From NCBI RefSeq assembly GCF_000400465.1, contig NW_008806295.1:112030-176029 (forward strand): a DNA stretch of 64,000 nucleotides, read 5' to 3'. The position numbers and the translations under genes are program-made. Shown here in pieces: positions 35,068 through 45,285 of the stretch. The first letter of the stretch is position 1; each line of letters begins with the position of its first letter. This DNA is from Wallemia ichthyophaga EXF-994 (Eukaryota > Basidiomycota > Wallemiomycetes > Wallemiales > Wallemiaceae). The notes under the pieces were generated by a model, which was given only the letters and a program-made list of their open reading frames with translations, was not told the origin of the DNA and made no database searches.

Positions 35068-35311
35068 ACTTGTACCCTAGATTAGCGCCTTTAAATAGTG
35101 TCTTAGATTAGTAAATTAGATGATTCATTGATTATAGTTGTATGGCTTGGTACTTATATTCTGCTTCGCAACTGAATTTGCCCTAATGACGCCATTTGCA
35201 TTCCTATCGTCTTAGCACGGAGGACCGACGAGTTGCCGAAGAATCATCACCACGACACGCACCACTCACATCGAAATGCTCATGTACACAGACAGCAGCC
35301 CAGACGACAAG

Positions 35312-37114
35312 ATGCAATTCAGCAGTCGGCGATCGACAGTGCACTCCCGCCGGGGTCTAGTGAGTACATCGCAGCCACTAGCGAGTCAAGCGGGGGTGAA
35401 GGTGCTCGATCTGGGCGGAAATGCGGTAGATGCAGCTGTAGCCGTTGCAGCCGCCCTCAACGTGACTGAGCCAAGCTCGACAGGCATTGGCGGGGACATG
35501 TTCCTTCTCTACTACGCAGCGAGCGAGCGACGAGTGTACGGCTTGAATGGCTCTGGCCATTCTCCAGCCGCGCTCACCCGCGACAAGGTCCATTCTCTCC
35601 GTCTGCACAACGATGCAGGCACCCTCCCATTCGACTCGATTCACTCTGTCACAACGCCAGGCGCGGCTGCCGGGTGGTGCGACGCTGTGGAGGCGTTCGG
35701 GTCCCACACCCTCACTCTCCACCAGATACTCGATCCTGCGATCCGCCTTGCGCGTCATGGGTACCCCGTCCACGAGCTTACGGCGGCGCAGTGGCGCCAG
35801 GCCGAGGAGCAACTCCAGCGCGCTTCTCCAAATGCCCACGAGATGCTCCTCGACGGACGTGCGCCGCGTGAGGGCGAGATCATGTATATGGTGGGTGCAC
35901 TTGCAAAAAATACTGGCATGTCTCACTTTCTCACAACTCAGCCCAACCTCGCGCGCACATTCGAAGAGCTCGCACAGCACGGCAAAGACGGTTTCTACAG
36001 GGGGAGAGTAGCGGACGAGATCGTGGGGCTCGTGGCGAGTCGCGGTGGGCTGCTCTCGCACTCCGATCTCGCCGCACACCGCAGCGAGTTCGTCGAGCCG
36101 CTGACATACACGTATGCGGGCGAGTATGTGGTGCACGAATGCCCACCTAATGGCCAAGGAGTAACTGCGTTGATAGCGCTGGGTATACTTGAGTCATGCG
36201 AGCGTCTCGGCCTCCTGTCAGCTCCGCTGCTTTCTCTCCCCCACAACGGCACAGAGTACCTCCATTTCCTCATCGAGAGTCTCCGGCTGGCGTTCGCAGA
36301 CTCGAAGCGATACACGTGCGACCCCACCTTCTCCACTCACAACACCTCCACTCCCACTCCACCCTTCGATTACACCAAGCTACTCGCGCCCGACTATCTG
36401 GATGCTCGCGCCAGGTTGATTCACCCGCACAAAGTGAGCAGCGTGCAGCACGGGGCACCAGAGCACTCCTCAGACACTGTTTATTTCACCGTCGCTGATG
36501 AACACGGCAACGTCGCCTCCTTCATTAACTCCAACTACGCAGGTTTTGGCACGGGTGCTGTGCCCCGTGGATGCGGTTTCACCCTCCAGAACCGCGGCGC
36601 GGGTTTTGTGTTAGAGAAGGGACATCCAAACGAGCTCGATGGGGGGAAGCGTCCTTACCACACTATTATACCGGCTATATGCACGCTTAAGAGCACCAAC
36701 GATATCTTTCTCAGCTGGTCCGTTATGGGTGGCTTCAATCAGCCACAAGGTCAATTGCAGACTTTCTTGAACATCCTTAGAGGCCTTTCGCCTCAGGAGG
36801 CTGTCGATAAGGAAAGGTTCTGCATCGGCGCTATCAAGCAGGCTAGAACTCCTAATCCCCCTGTCCCGCTCAAGCAATCCGCACTGCAGGGTCAGATGCA
36901 CGATTCAGATATCAACACAGAAGTTAATATGGAGGAAGGCGTCGATGAGATAATCTTGGAAGAACTGAAAAGAATGGGTCACGATGTGACTATTGCGAGG
37001 AAAATGCAGAGACAGGTCTGTGGCCGTGGTCAGATCATTCAGAAGACTGCACACAATGTCTGGTCAGCTGGCAGCGATATGCGCGCAGATGGTTGCGCTA
37101 TGCCGCAAGTCTGA
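35312..37114 (+). CDS. gamma-glutamyltransferase / glutathione hydrolase (YwrD-like)
   Basis: No intron; 600 residues from MQFSSRRSTVHSRRG, a start matching family N-termini (an ATG at 35276 adds 12 residues). Ntn-hydrolase proenzyme: ALNVTEPSSTGIGGDMFLLY in the large subunit, the SSDTVYFTVADEHGN segment with the presumed self-cleaving and nucleophilic Thr, then SNYAGFGTGAV, KRPYHTIIPA and MGGFNQPQGQLQ. It hydrolyses gamma-glutamyl bonds such as in glutathione. No signal peptide or anchor is seen, so it is probably cytosolic, like the YwrD group. The first about 1.3 kb is visibly GC-richer than all neighbours, while the last about 0.5 kb looks local; see findings. Confidence 0.92.
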   Translation: MQFSSRRSTVHSRRGLVSTSQPLASQAGVKVLDLGGNAVDAAVAVAAALNVTEPSSTGIGGDMFLLYYAASERRVYGLNGSGHSPAALTRDKVHSLRLHNDAGTLPFDSIHSVTTPGAAAGWCDAVEAFGSHTLTLHQILDPAIRLARHGYPVHELTAAQWRQAEEQLQRASPNAHEMLLDGRAPREGEIMYMVGALAKNTGMSHFLTTQPNLARTFEELAQHGKDGFYRGRVADEIVGLVASRGGLLSHSDLAAHRSEFVEPLTYTYAGEYVVHECPPNGQGVTALIALGILESCERLGLLSAPLLSLPHNGTEYLHFLIESLRLAFADSKRYTCDPTFSTHNTSTPTPPFDYTKLLAPDYLDARARLIHPHKVSSVQHGAPEHSSDTVYFTVADEHGNVASFINSNYAGFGTGAVPRGCGFTLQNRGAGFVLEKGHPNELDGGKRPYHTIIPAICTLKSTNDIFLSWSVMGGFNQPQGQLQTFLNILRGLSPQEAVDKERFCIGAIKQARTPNPPVPLKQSALQGQMHDSDINTEVNMEEGVDEIILEELKRMGHDVTIARKMQRQVCGRGQIIQKTAHNVWSAGSDMRADGCAMPQV

Positions 37115-37236
37115 GCTCGATTTAGAAAATGACCTATATATACTATTTAAAAAAGAAAACCCTGCCAATAATTTTATAATACTACTAATTACTGCGTATG
37201 TGTCCAGATAATGAGAATCAAATTGATGGCCCCCAT

Positions 37237-39799
37237 CTACCACGTCTCAAAGTATGGATTACCTCCTTTGACAGTCTCCAAACGCTCGACAATTACCTTG
37301 CGAGTCTTGTATGGTGCTGGTGGCATCCTATGGCTGTTTGTGCGGTTGTAATGAGACGATGCGGCAGTATCTACCGAAAGTCTGCCAGGTCGCTGCTCCG
37401 ATCTGTCATTACCAGATGCGTACGTTTTGAGCCATTCCTCGGCATTGCGTGCAGTACCGACATCTGCATCATCTCGCTCTACATTCACATTATTCACTTG
37501 CGTGTGATCCTGCTCGTTTGCGAGTTGGTGCATTGAGTGCTCCACTGCATCCAGTTGATCCATGTGTTGCAAAACGTCTACTCCAGATGCCGCTTCAAGA
37601 CTCTTGGCATATATACTGGCTGACCTCTGTCTCGAAAATGGTACTGGACGGCTGTTTACACTCGATTGAGCTGGTGAATGTGGTGGTGTGATTGATGCTG
37701 AATGCGACTTGTCAAAGCTAGTCCGCACTCCACCATCCATTGACTTGGATTTTCTGCTGCTGTACTCATTGTGTCCAGGCAGTGACTTTATTTCATCATC
37801 ATCATCGTCACCCTCCTCATCCTCCTCATGCTCATCCTCGGTATAGCTGTACCTCCTCTCAGTAATATCTTGCTCCTCCACTTCTTGATTGTCTGCGACG
37901 TCTATAATGTCATCCCATACTAGCACTTTCACTCTTCTGCATAACTCCAATGGACCTTCGTCGGCATGTCTGAGACTCTGCACAATGTTCCACCCTTGTC
38001 CTTTCACTATGGCCATCTGTCGGGCGAACATTCCTTCGTTGAAATCAGGATCCACTTCAAATACTTCCCTCAAAGCTTGCGTCGTCTCTGCCCACCACTT
38101 TGGATCACTCAACAGCGGTAAAAAGTGTCGCCTTGTTGATGCTGAGAATGGCTGTCCAATTAATGATACTGGAAGGAATAACCATCCATAGGTATAGGAT
38201 CTCCATCCTTTCGGATGCTGATGTGGAAAACTCAACGAATTGTCGATAGCTGCTATACGAATACGTGGTCTGTTCTCCGGTATTGATTGCTTTGACTGTG
38301 AAAACGATGGTGTTGGTGCTCTTGGTATGTTTAATATCGATTGCTTGGCATCGAACTGATTATCGTCGTAAAATAATGATTCTTGAGGATTGCTCTGCTG
38401 ATCCGGCACGTATGAAGTACTTTGTTGATTGCTTGTGAGAGGCGTTGATGGTCCTGACATCGAAGACACGTCGGGTACGAATGGTTCGGCGTTGCGTGTT
38501 GGTGGTCTATTAATAATTCCATTTATATTTGAATTGCGGTTGAGGGTTTGTCCTGGATCAAACTGTATCATCTAGAGTGCGTGTTAGTTGAAGAAGCGAG
38601 AGCATAGCCTAAACGCACAAAATTGTCAAGTCCTCTGTCAGTGTTGCGCATGAGGTAGTCTAAAATGACGAGTTTCTCTAATTCTTCTCTAAAGCTCTGT
38701 TGGAGTTCAGGCGTCCAGCTAAATGGTCTGTCAGTGTAGCTAGCACGTGGCTGTCTCGTTGAGAAGTAATCATCGTCATCATCGTCCAACTGAGCATGAA
38801 CCTGCCATTCAGCATCAGCGTCTACGTCGTAGTCGAAAAGATCATCGTTATCGCCTTCTCTCCTACCACACATGACTTGTAGTGGCTGGCATCTCCAAAA
38901 ATTGTGTGAACGCTTCTTCCTATTAGCTGCGAATGCGTCTGCGGAAGATCGACCGGGAAATGGATGTTCGGCGAGGAAGTTGGACGCGTCTCTAAATCCA
39001 TGCATGAAAGTTTGTAGACTACCGATCTTGTCGGGTAGATGTCTGCCTTTCTTATGCCAAGCACGTCTGTCAGCCCACTCGTAGAAGAAGGAAGGGGAGG
39101 CAAGGTCGACTAATCCAGTGCGTGGTACGATGCCCAGTTCAAGTCTATCGTCCAGTACGGAAGCAGCAGCTTCGGATATATAAGATAAATTGGGAATCAA
39201 GCAACTTCTACCAAAACCGATCCACCAGAAGAAATTCCTATGAGCCCATTTCGTCCATTTTGGGTTTAGTTGACCGTATGGCTGAGACAATGTTAGTATT
39301 GTGTCATAATGAGTTGATATGAACGCACCTCTTCGTCTTTTGGTTTAAATACGCCTATAACTTCGACGTCATTGCTATTAAGCTTGCCTCTAACGAAATA
39401 ACTTCCACTAGAGCCTTTGACGATCATTTTTGGGTGTAGCCCATCGTCAATGGCGTTTCTGACGCGCTTGACGAGCTTGTCGTATTCAGAGCGCGGAGGG
39501 AGAGTAGGAGGAACGTAGCTGCTATCGGAGGGGATTGGGGTGAATACGCTGGATAAGATTGGGATTGGAGGACTGTGCTGTCTCCTCGACTTCCTTGGCC
39601 GGCTTCTGAGATTGACCTTGTCGGAAATAGAAGAAGACCACGATTTGAGTGCAGTGTCCAAGCCATTGAGATCTATATTGAAGTTCTATTGGCCGTTAGA
39701 CGTGCTTGCATTTCAGAAACCACCAACCTTGGTCGATCGCTGTGGCCTCGTTGACGATCCAGGCTCATCGATTGATTGCCGTAAAGGAGCATAGCTCAT
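37237..39799 (-). CDS. LSB6: type II phosphatidylinositol 4-kinase
   Basis: Exons 39728-39799, 39329-39685, 38619-39281 and 37237-38571 (introns 42-47 nt); 808 residues. The kinase fold includes SSGSYFVRG (nucleotide-binding loop), EVIGVFKPKDEE joined to PYGQLNPKWTKW, CLIPNLSYISEAAASVLD, VPRTGLVDLASPSFFYEWAD, and catalytic LDYLMRNTDRGLDNF at a splice. Further on are IRIAAIDNSLSFPHQHPKGW and WRSYTYGWLFLP. It makes PI4P on vacuole, endosome or plasma membranes. The long C-terminal extension is acidic (EDEHEEDEEGDDDDDE) and low complexity. It converges on the gamma-glutamyltransferase with 122 bp between stops. Confidence 0.93.
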
Positions 39800-40577
39800 T
39801 TCTGATTAGATTTATTTATCGCCTTGAACACGGTGGTAATTGACAACAGCCGCCACGCAATCAATTGAGAAGGTAAACAAATTTCAGTAATCGCAACAAT
39901 ATCCATAATAATCTGTATCATTGACTCATTCTCATTCCCGGTTATTTACGCATTCCCACTCGTCTGGAGCTCATTTCTCACAAATTCGTCCTTTTGGACT
40001 TGAACAAAGCTTCTGTTTATGGCAAAAATCCCATCCTAATTCTAATATCGTGTTTTAAAGATATCTTTTCGACTTAATATCAGGGCTTTTCTTTTACCCA
40101 ATGCACAACATGCTATCCCAAGCCAAATAAGAGAGCAACTAGTCACAGTAGATGTTTTGCTTGTGCATGAATCTCTTTCTCTGACTCGCATTATATCGAT
40201 ACTTCTGGGAAGTAGTGAAAATTTTCAAATTTTACCCTATCGAGGCGTGGTCATCGAAGCGTCATTCTTAGATGATTTTATAGATAGCCTTTAGTTTTGG
40301 TGCTCTTTCTCCATTTCCTAATCGAGGTTTCTTACATCGTTACGGACCAATAGTGGACAATACAAAAGCAAAAATAAGCAGTCACCACTTGACATACGAA
40401 ATATGTCATATCTTAACTAGTTATGGTTTGATCTACCACCACAGTTCAATGCTTGGAATGTCACATAATCTTCTTTGGTGTCACATCAATCAGGATCTGG
40501 CATGCGGAAAGAAATAAGTGGTGTTGGGCGGCACAATGTATTAATTAGTGAGCGCAACATCCATCTGCGAGCGTAAA
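39800..40577. other. intergenic region upstream of the wax-synthase array
   Basis: 778 bp, AT-rich. From about 40100 it shows patchy similarity to the stretches before units B (about 42085) and C (about 43895): an element like CTATTGCAAGCCAAA followed by a CAGCACC-type block. It therefore contains the left part of the first repeat unit. No other gene seen. Confidence 0.45.
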
Positions 40578-41820
40578 TTGCTGCAAGAAGTAATCAAATT
40601 CGCGCATGATGCGCCTACTCTACCTATACACAATTACTACGCGGCGCTCATCCTCCCTCTTCAAGCACTCTCTTGGTAGCGCCGCCGTCGAGCTTAAACA
40701 CCACTTTAAGAGCTGTCTTGCTTTGTATAGCTATCGGCGTGGCTTTCTTTGGAGAGACATTCGACACATACGACAGCTTTTCCGCAGGAGTGAACTACAA
40801 TCTTTTCATTGCCGGTAGCTGCATGCATGCAGTACATCTCACTTTCACCAAACGCAGCCAGATCGACGCACCCAAAGGAAAATCTTCTTCCAAACACTCC
40901 TACGGTGATTTGGGATGGAGTGGCGCGTTCGAGATGCTCATCAAGTGAGTTAGTTTGCCCATTCATATCCATCTTCATCTGAACACTCCATAGCTTACGT
41001 GGAATGGGGATGAAGTGGGGAATGCCATCTTCGAAATTGCCCGCAGTATATAAACACTTCATTTCGGAAACGCTGCTTGAAATGCTCAAACATCACGTCA
41101 TATATCTCACTGCAATGGCCGCTCTGACTCGCTTGAGTCAATACAATGCCAGTGATGTGATTGGGCGCGATGTTGCGATGACTTTCTCTTTGTGGTGCAT
41201 TGCATGGTCTAGTCTCACTTTGATGTATAGCATGATCACCCTATGCGTCTACATCACCACTAAGCTTTGCGGAAAGCCCTTCGACAAAAACAGGTGGCCG
41301 CCCATGTTTGGAAATCCTATCGCCGCTGACAGTGTACGTACGTTCTGGAACAATAAGTGGCAGTGCATGTATAGGCGTCACTTCATGATTTGTGGATACG
41401 AACCAGTTTTCAATTTGATTAAGGCTTTGCGCATACCTGGAGACATACCACACTATTGCGGCCTCATAGGGGCCTTCACCGTTAGCGGTATCCTTCATGA
41501 GTACTGTGCAAGATCAACTTCGCGTACATTATTCATAGAAGAATTCCCTGCTTTCAAAGTATTTATAATGTAAGTATGTGTCTGTTTTACAGTCCTGACT
41601 AAAGTCTTAATGCAGCCACGCGTTGGTCATCATTCTCGAAAACGAGTTATACAAATTCACTGGTCGCAAAGTCAGCGGCATCTTTGGCAGCTTATGGACC
41701 TTTGCGATAGTTATATTCATCTCAAACCCTATGTGCAGATTTAATCTCCAGGGACTTGGCCCAATGCCGGACTTTGCGGAGTGGGACACATGGAGGTGGT
41801 TTGTACCTCTATCAGTATAA
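40578..41820 (+). CDS. wax-synthase-like acyltransferase, unit A, with damaged 5' end
   Basis: Membrane acyltransferase of the wax synthase family. The main frame runs 40673-40944, 40994-41569 and 41616-41820 (introns 49 and 46 nt), about 350 residues. It includes SQIDAPKGKSSSKHSYGDLG, ADSVRTFWNNKWQCMYRRHF, GDIPHYCG and SGILHEYC with the presumed catalytic His. Upstream, the position of unit B's ATG (followed by CTGCAAGAA) is TTG here (40578-40580). One base is missing near 40665 relative to unit B, which shifts the frame, and a TGA precedes the open frame with no ATG after it until mid-gene. Either an unseen first exon exists or translation starts late, giving a shortened protein like unit C. 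The coding part shows no nonsense changes. Confidence 0.65.
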
Positions 41821-42458
41821 GCGGAGAATACCGGTTTAATTATTTCGGAAACACTTAAAATGCCGAAAATAATGTAATTGAAAAGGCAAGATCTACAGAA
41901 TCTTTAGCACATAAACAAATTTCCAGGAAATCTATCAGCTCACAAATTTTCTGATATAATTCGGATATTCACAAAATTAAGATTTACTTAAGGCTGCTAC
42001 AAGTTGCAAAAGCACATGTCGCACATTGAAGTGATAAGAAATTCATTTCTAAGATATCAGTAATTCTGTTTGTGTCAATGCAAAACGCTCTATTGCAAGC
42101 CAAAGAAGCATTCAATAACTTCAGGCAGCACCAATCGTTGTTATCTAATCATTTCTTCTAACTCACTGTATGTCTTTCGTACCTGAAATGTGAATCACGT
42201 CAAGAGCAACCTAAAAAGCAATAATCGAGCAAATTCACTGATTTAGGTTGCTAATCATGATATGAAATCCCAGCCGCCATCGCTTGATAGTCAGTTCGCT
42301 TTGTGCTAAGATTGAAAGACTGGAACACGTTATGAGGTGTGCTAGATTTTACATTCTAAATTACTTGAAACGCTTTGGAATTTATCCTAATTCCATTTGC
42401 AGTCACATTAATTAAGATCTGGTGTGCGCATCGAAGAAAATCAGCAAAACCGATCAAA

Positions 42459-43586
42459 ATGCTGCAAGAACTTTTTCAGAGTTGCGCATAATGCACCTTC
42501 TTTCCCAATTTAAAGCTTTAACTCGGCACTCGTCTTGCCTCTTCAAGCCCATCTCCTGGTAGCTCCGCCATCGAGCTTCCACACAACGTTGAGAGGTGTC
42601 TTGCTTTGTATAGCGATCGTTTTTGCTGTTATTGGAAAGATTGTAGAATCAAGTGAAAACTTTGGCACAGAAATGAGCTTAAGCTCTACATTGGCGTCAG
42701 TTTCGTGCACTTAGTGCATCTCAATTTCACCACGCGCAGCCGCATCGATACACCCAAATGAGACTATTCCTCCCAACACTTCTATGGTGACTTGGGATCG
42801 AATGAGGTGTCCCTTTCGAGAAACTACCTCCAATCTATAAAAACTTCGTGTCGGACAATCTGCTTGAGATTGTGAGACATCATTTCCTATCCCTCGCCGT
42901 AATGGGAACATTCGCGCGCTTCGGTCAAGGTATGAACTATGGGTTATCTGCACGCAATATTGCAGTCGCTATCGCGATGGCTGGCCTCGCATGGTCAGAT
43001 CTCGCTCTGGTATATAGTATATTCTACCTCTGAATTTACACATTCACTAAGCTTCGTGGTAAACTCTTCGATAAGAGAATATGACCGCCGATGCTTGGTG
43101 GTCCTCTCGCTGCTGATAATGTACGCACGTTCGGGAATAGCAAATGGTAATGCATGTTTAGGCGCCACTTTATGATGTGCGGTTACATATTAGTCTTACA
43201 TTCAATTGATAGCATTGGTTTTCCTGGAGATATTCCACATTATTGCGGCATCATGGGCAACTTTACTGTTAGCGGTATTTTTCATGAATACTGTATGAGA
43301 TGCACGTATCTTGCTATGTCCATGGGAAAATTTCCTTCTATCAACTTGTTCATCATGTGGGTGTATGTTTGATTTATCAGCCTCAATAATGCTGCACTAC
43401 AGCCATGGCTTAGCCATCATACTTGAAAATGAAGTATACAAACTCACTGGTCGCAAATTCAGCGGCTTTTGGGGCAGCGTGTGGACCTTGATCATTATCA
43501 CAATCCCTGCATTTCCCATTGCTGGGCATATGCTCTTGGGACAAGGCCGCTTGCTGGACTATACGGAGTGGGGCATATGGAGGTAG
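42459..43586 (+). pseudogene. wax-synthase-like pseudogene, unit B
   Basis: Clearly homologous to units A and C but dead. It keeps ATGCTGCAAGAA at 42459, then loses frame and meets TAA. In-frame nonsense codons relative to A include TGA at 42759, TGA at 43031, TGA at 43082 (TGG in A), TAA at 43148 (CAG in A) and TAG at 43584 (TGG in A). The segment holding intron 1 and its flanks (after GACTTGGGAT, about 42795) is deleted. Conserved pieces such as GDIPHYCGIMGNFTVSGIFHE and ENEVYKLTGRK persist, so inactivation is not ancient. Confidence 0.9.
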
Positions 43587-44122
43587 CTTGTATCTCTCTC
43601 ATTCACCGTTGAAGCTTAGAGCTGAGTTTCATTTATTTCTGAGACAGCTCATAATTCACGGGATAATTTTGTTTGAAGAGGCAAGATTTTCATAGCCCTT
43701 ATGATAGTTTGACTTCCTAAATAGACATTAGTACACTAGAGACGATTCGCTGAATTGATTTTCGGGTATCTGCAACGCATTTGTCTTGGGCGACATTTAA
43801 ACATTCATAAGGCTACTAAAAGCAGTACGAGATGTAGAAAATTATATGGCATGAATTTTTTACCAACTCAACAATTTTGATTTCCTCAATTAAAAGTACG
43901 CTATTGCAAGCCAAAAAGGCGCTCTAGATCGAGCTATTGGCAGCTCCACATCTTTGTTAGGTAGCTGTTCATTACAACTCGCTGTATGTTTCTACCACAG
44001 AAAATAAGGTATTTTCGAGCTATAAATATGAAAAACTATAGAAAAATGAAATCAAAGCGTAATTTCTCCATTTCTTAATCAAAATATCTCAACTATATAG
44101 GGGCTTAAGAGCGAATGATGCA

Positions 44123-45209
44123 ATGGTTGACACGAACGACAACTTTGTTTCAGGAGCGAACTACAAGCTTTTGATAAGCGCGTGTTGCATGCATTCAGTG
44201 CATCTCGCTTTCACCGCACGCAGCCAGATAAACCCACCCAAAGCCGATCGTTCCTCCAAACACTACCATCGCGACTTAGGATGGAGTGGCGCGTTGGAGG
44301 TGCTGACTAGGTGAATCCCGCTTTCGTCGCCTAATATCCATCTAACAGCTCCACAGTTTCCGTGGGATTAGTATGAATTGGGGCGTACCATCTGAGAAAC
44401 TACCTCCAGTCTATGAGAACTTCCTGTCGGACACCCTGCTCGATATTGTAAGACAACATTTCATATCGCGCACCGCAAAGGTCACTCTTGCGCGCTTTGT
44501 TCAAGACAGCAGCGCTGGTATTTCTGGGGAGTTTGTGCGCCATATCACAATCTCTATCACGATGATAATTCTCTCTTGGTCAGATGTCACTATGGTCTAC
44601 GGGGTAGTAAGATTGTTTGTCTACACTTTCACTAAGCTGTGCGGCCAGCATTTTGATAAAAGCAAATGGCCACCTCTGTATAGTGACATATTCGCAGCTG
44701 ATAGTGTACGCACATTTTGGAACAACAAGTGGCACTGTTTGTTTAAGCGCCACATGACGTTGTGTGGATATAAACCTGCTTTCAACTTGATCAACGCTTT
44801 ACTCGTACCTGGAGATATACCACACTATTCAGGAATTATTGGCGCTTTCGCTTTTAGCGGTTTGTTTCACGAGTACTGTTTTAGATGCACGTCTCGGACC
44901 ATGTTCATGGAACAGTTTCCTTCTTTAACGTTTTTCCTCATGTAAGCAGTTAGCTGATTTAGTTCTCCCCGCTCACACTACTACAGTAACGCGTTGGCCA
45001 TAATCTTCGAAAACGAAGTAAAGAAATATACTGGTCGCACTGTCGGCGGTATCTACGGCCGCTTATGGGCCTATGCCATTATCATATTTTCCTCGATTCC
45101 AATGAACTCACAAATATTGTTGGGAATTGGCCCAATGCCGGGCTTTAAAGGCTGGGACACTTGGAAGTGGTATGTGCCTCTCTCACTCGCCATGAAAGCA
45201 GAAGATTAA
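44123..45209 (+). CDS. wax-synthase-like acyltransferase, unit C, 5'-shortened
   Basis: Exons 44123-44310, 44357-44941 and 44987-45209 (introns 46 and 45 nt); 331 residues with no internal stops. Family features: SWSDVTMVYGVVRLFVYTFT, ADSVRTFWNNKWHCLFKRHM, GDIPHYSG, SGLFHEYCFRCTSRT, then FENEVKKYTGR. The N-terminus begins at MVDTNDNF, equivalent to the middle of unit A's first exon, so the first hydrophobic segments are missing. A TATA-like CTATATAG lies about 30 bp before the ATG. It could be a working short enzyme or an early-stage pseudogene. The stop is 76 bp from the convergent eIF5B stop. Confidence 0.7.
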
Positions 45210-45285
45210 TCAATTTCGTTGTAATCACTCGGATTATAAAGATAGGTAAAATGCATGAGAAATAATATACTTAGAGAGGCATGAT

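Larger units (their letters stand above)
40100..45209. repeat. tandem array of three wax-synthase-like units
   Basis: Three diverged direct repeats of about 1.6-2.0 kb, each with upstream sequence plus a two-intron gene. Homologous points (the GDIPHY segment) fall at about 41440, 43230 and 44815. Upstream blocks also align between units B and C (CTATTGCAAGCCAAA; CACTGTATGT versus CTCGCTGTATGT). Divergence is considerable, so the duplication is not recent. Confidence 0.8.
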
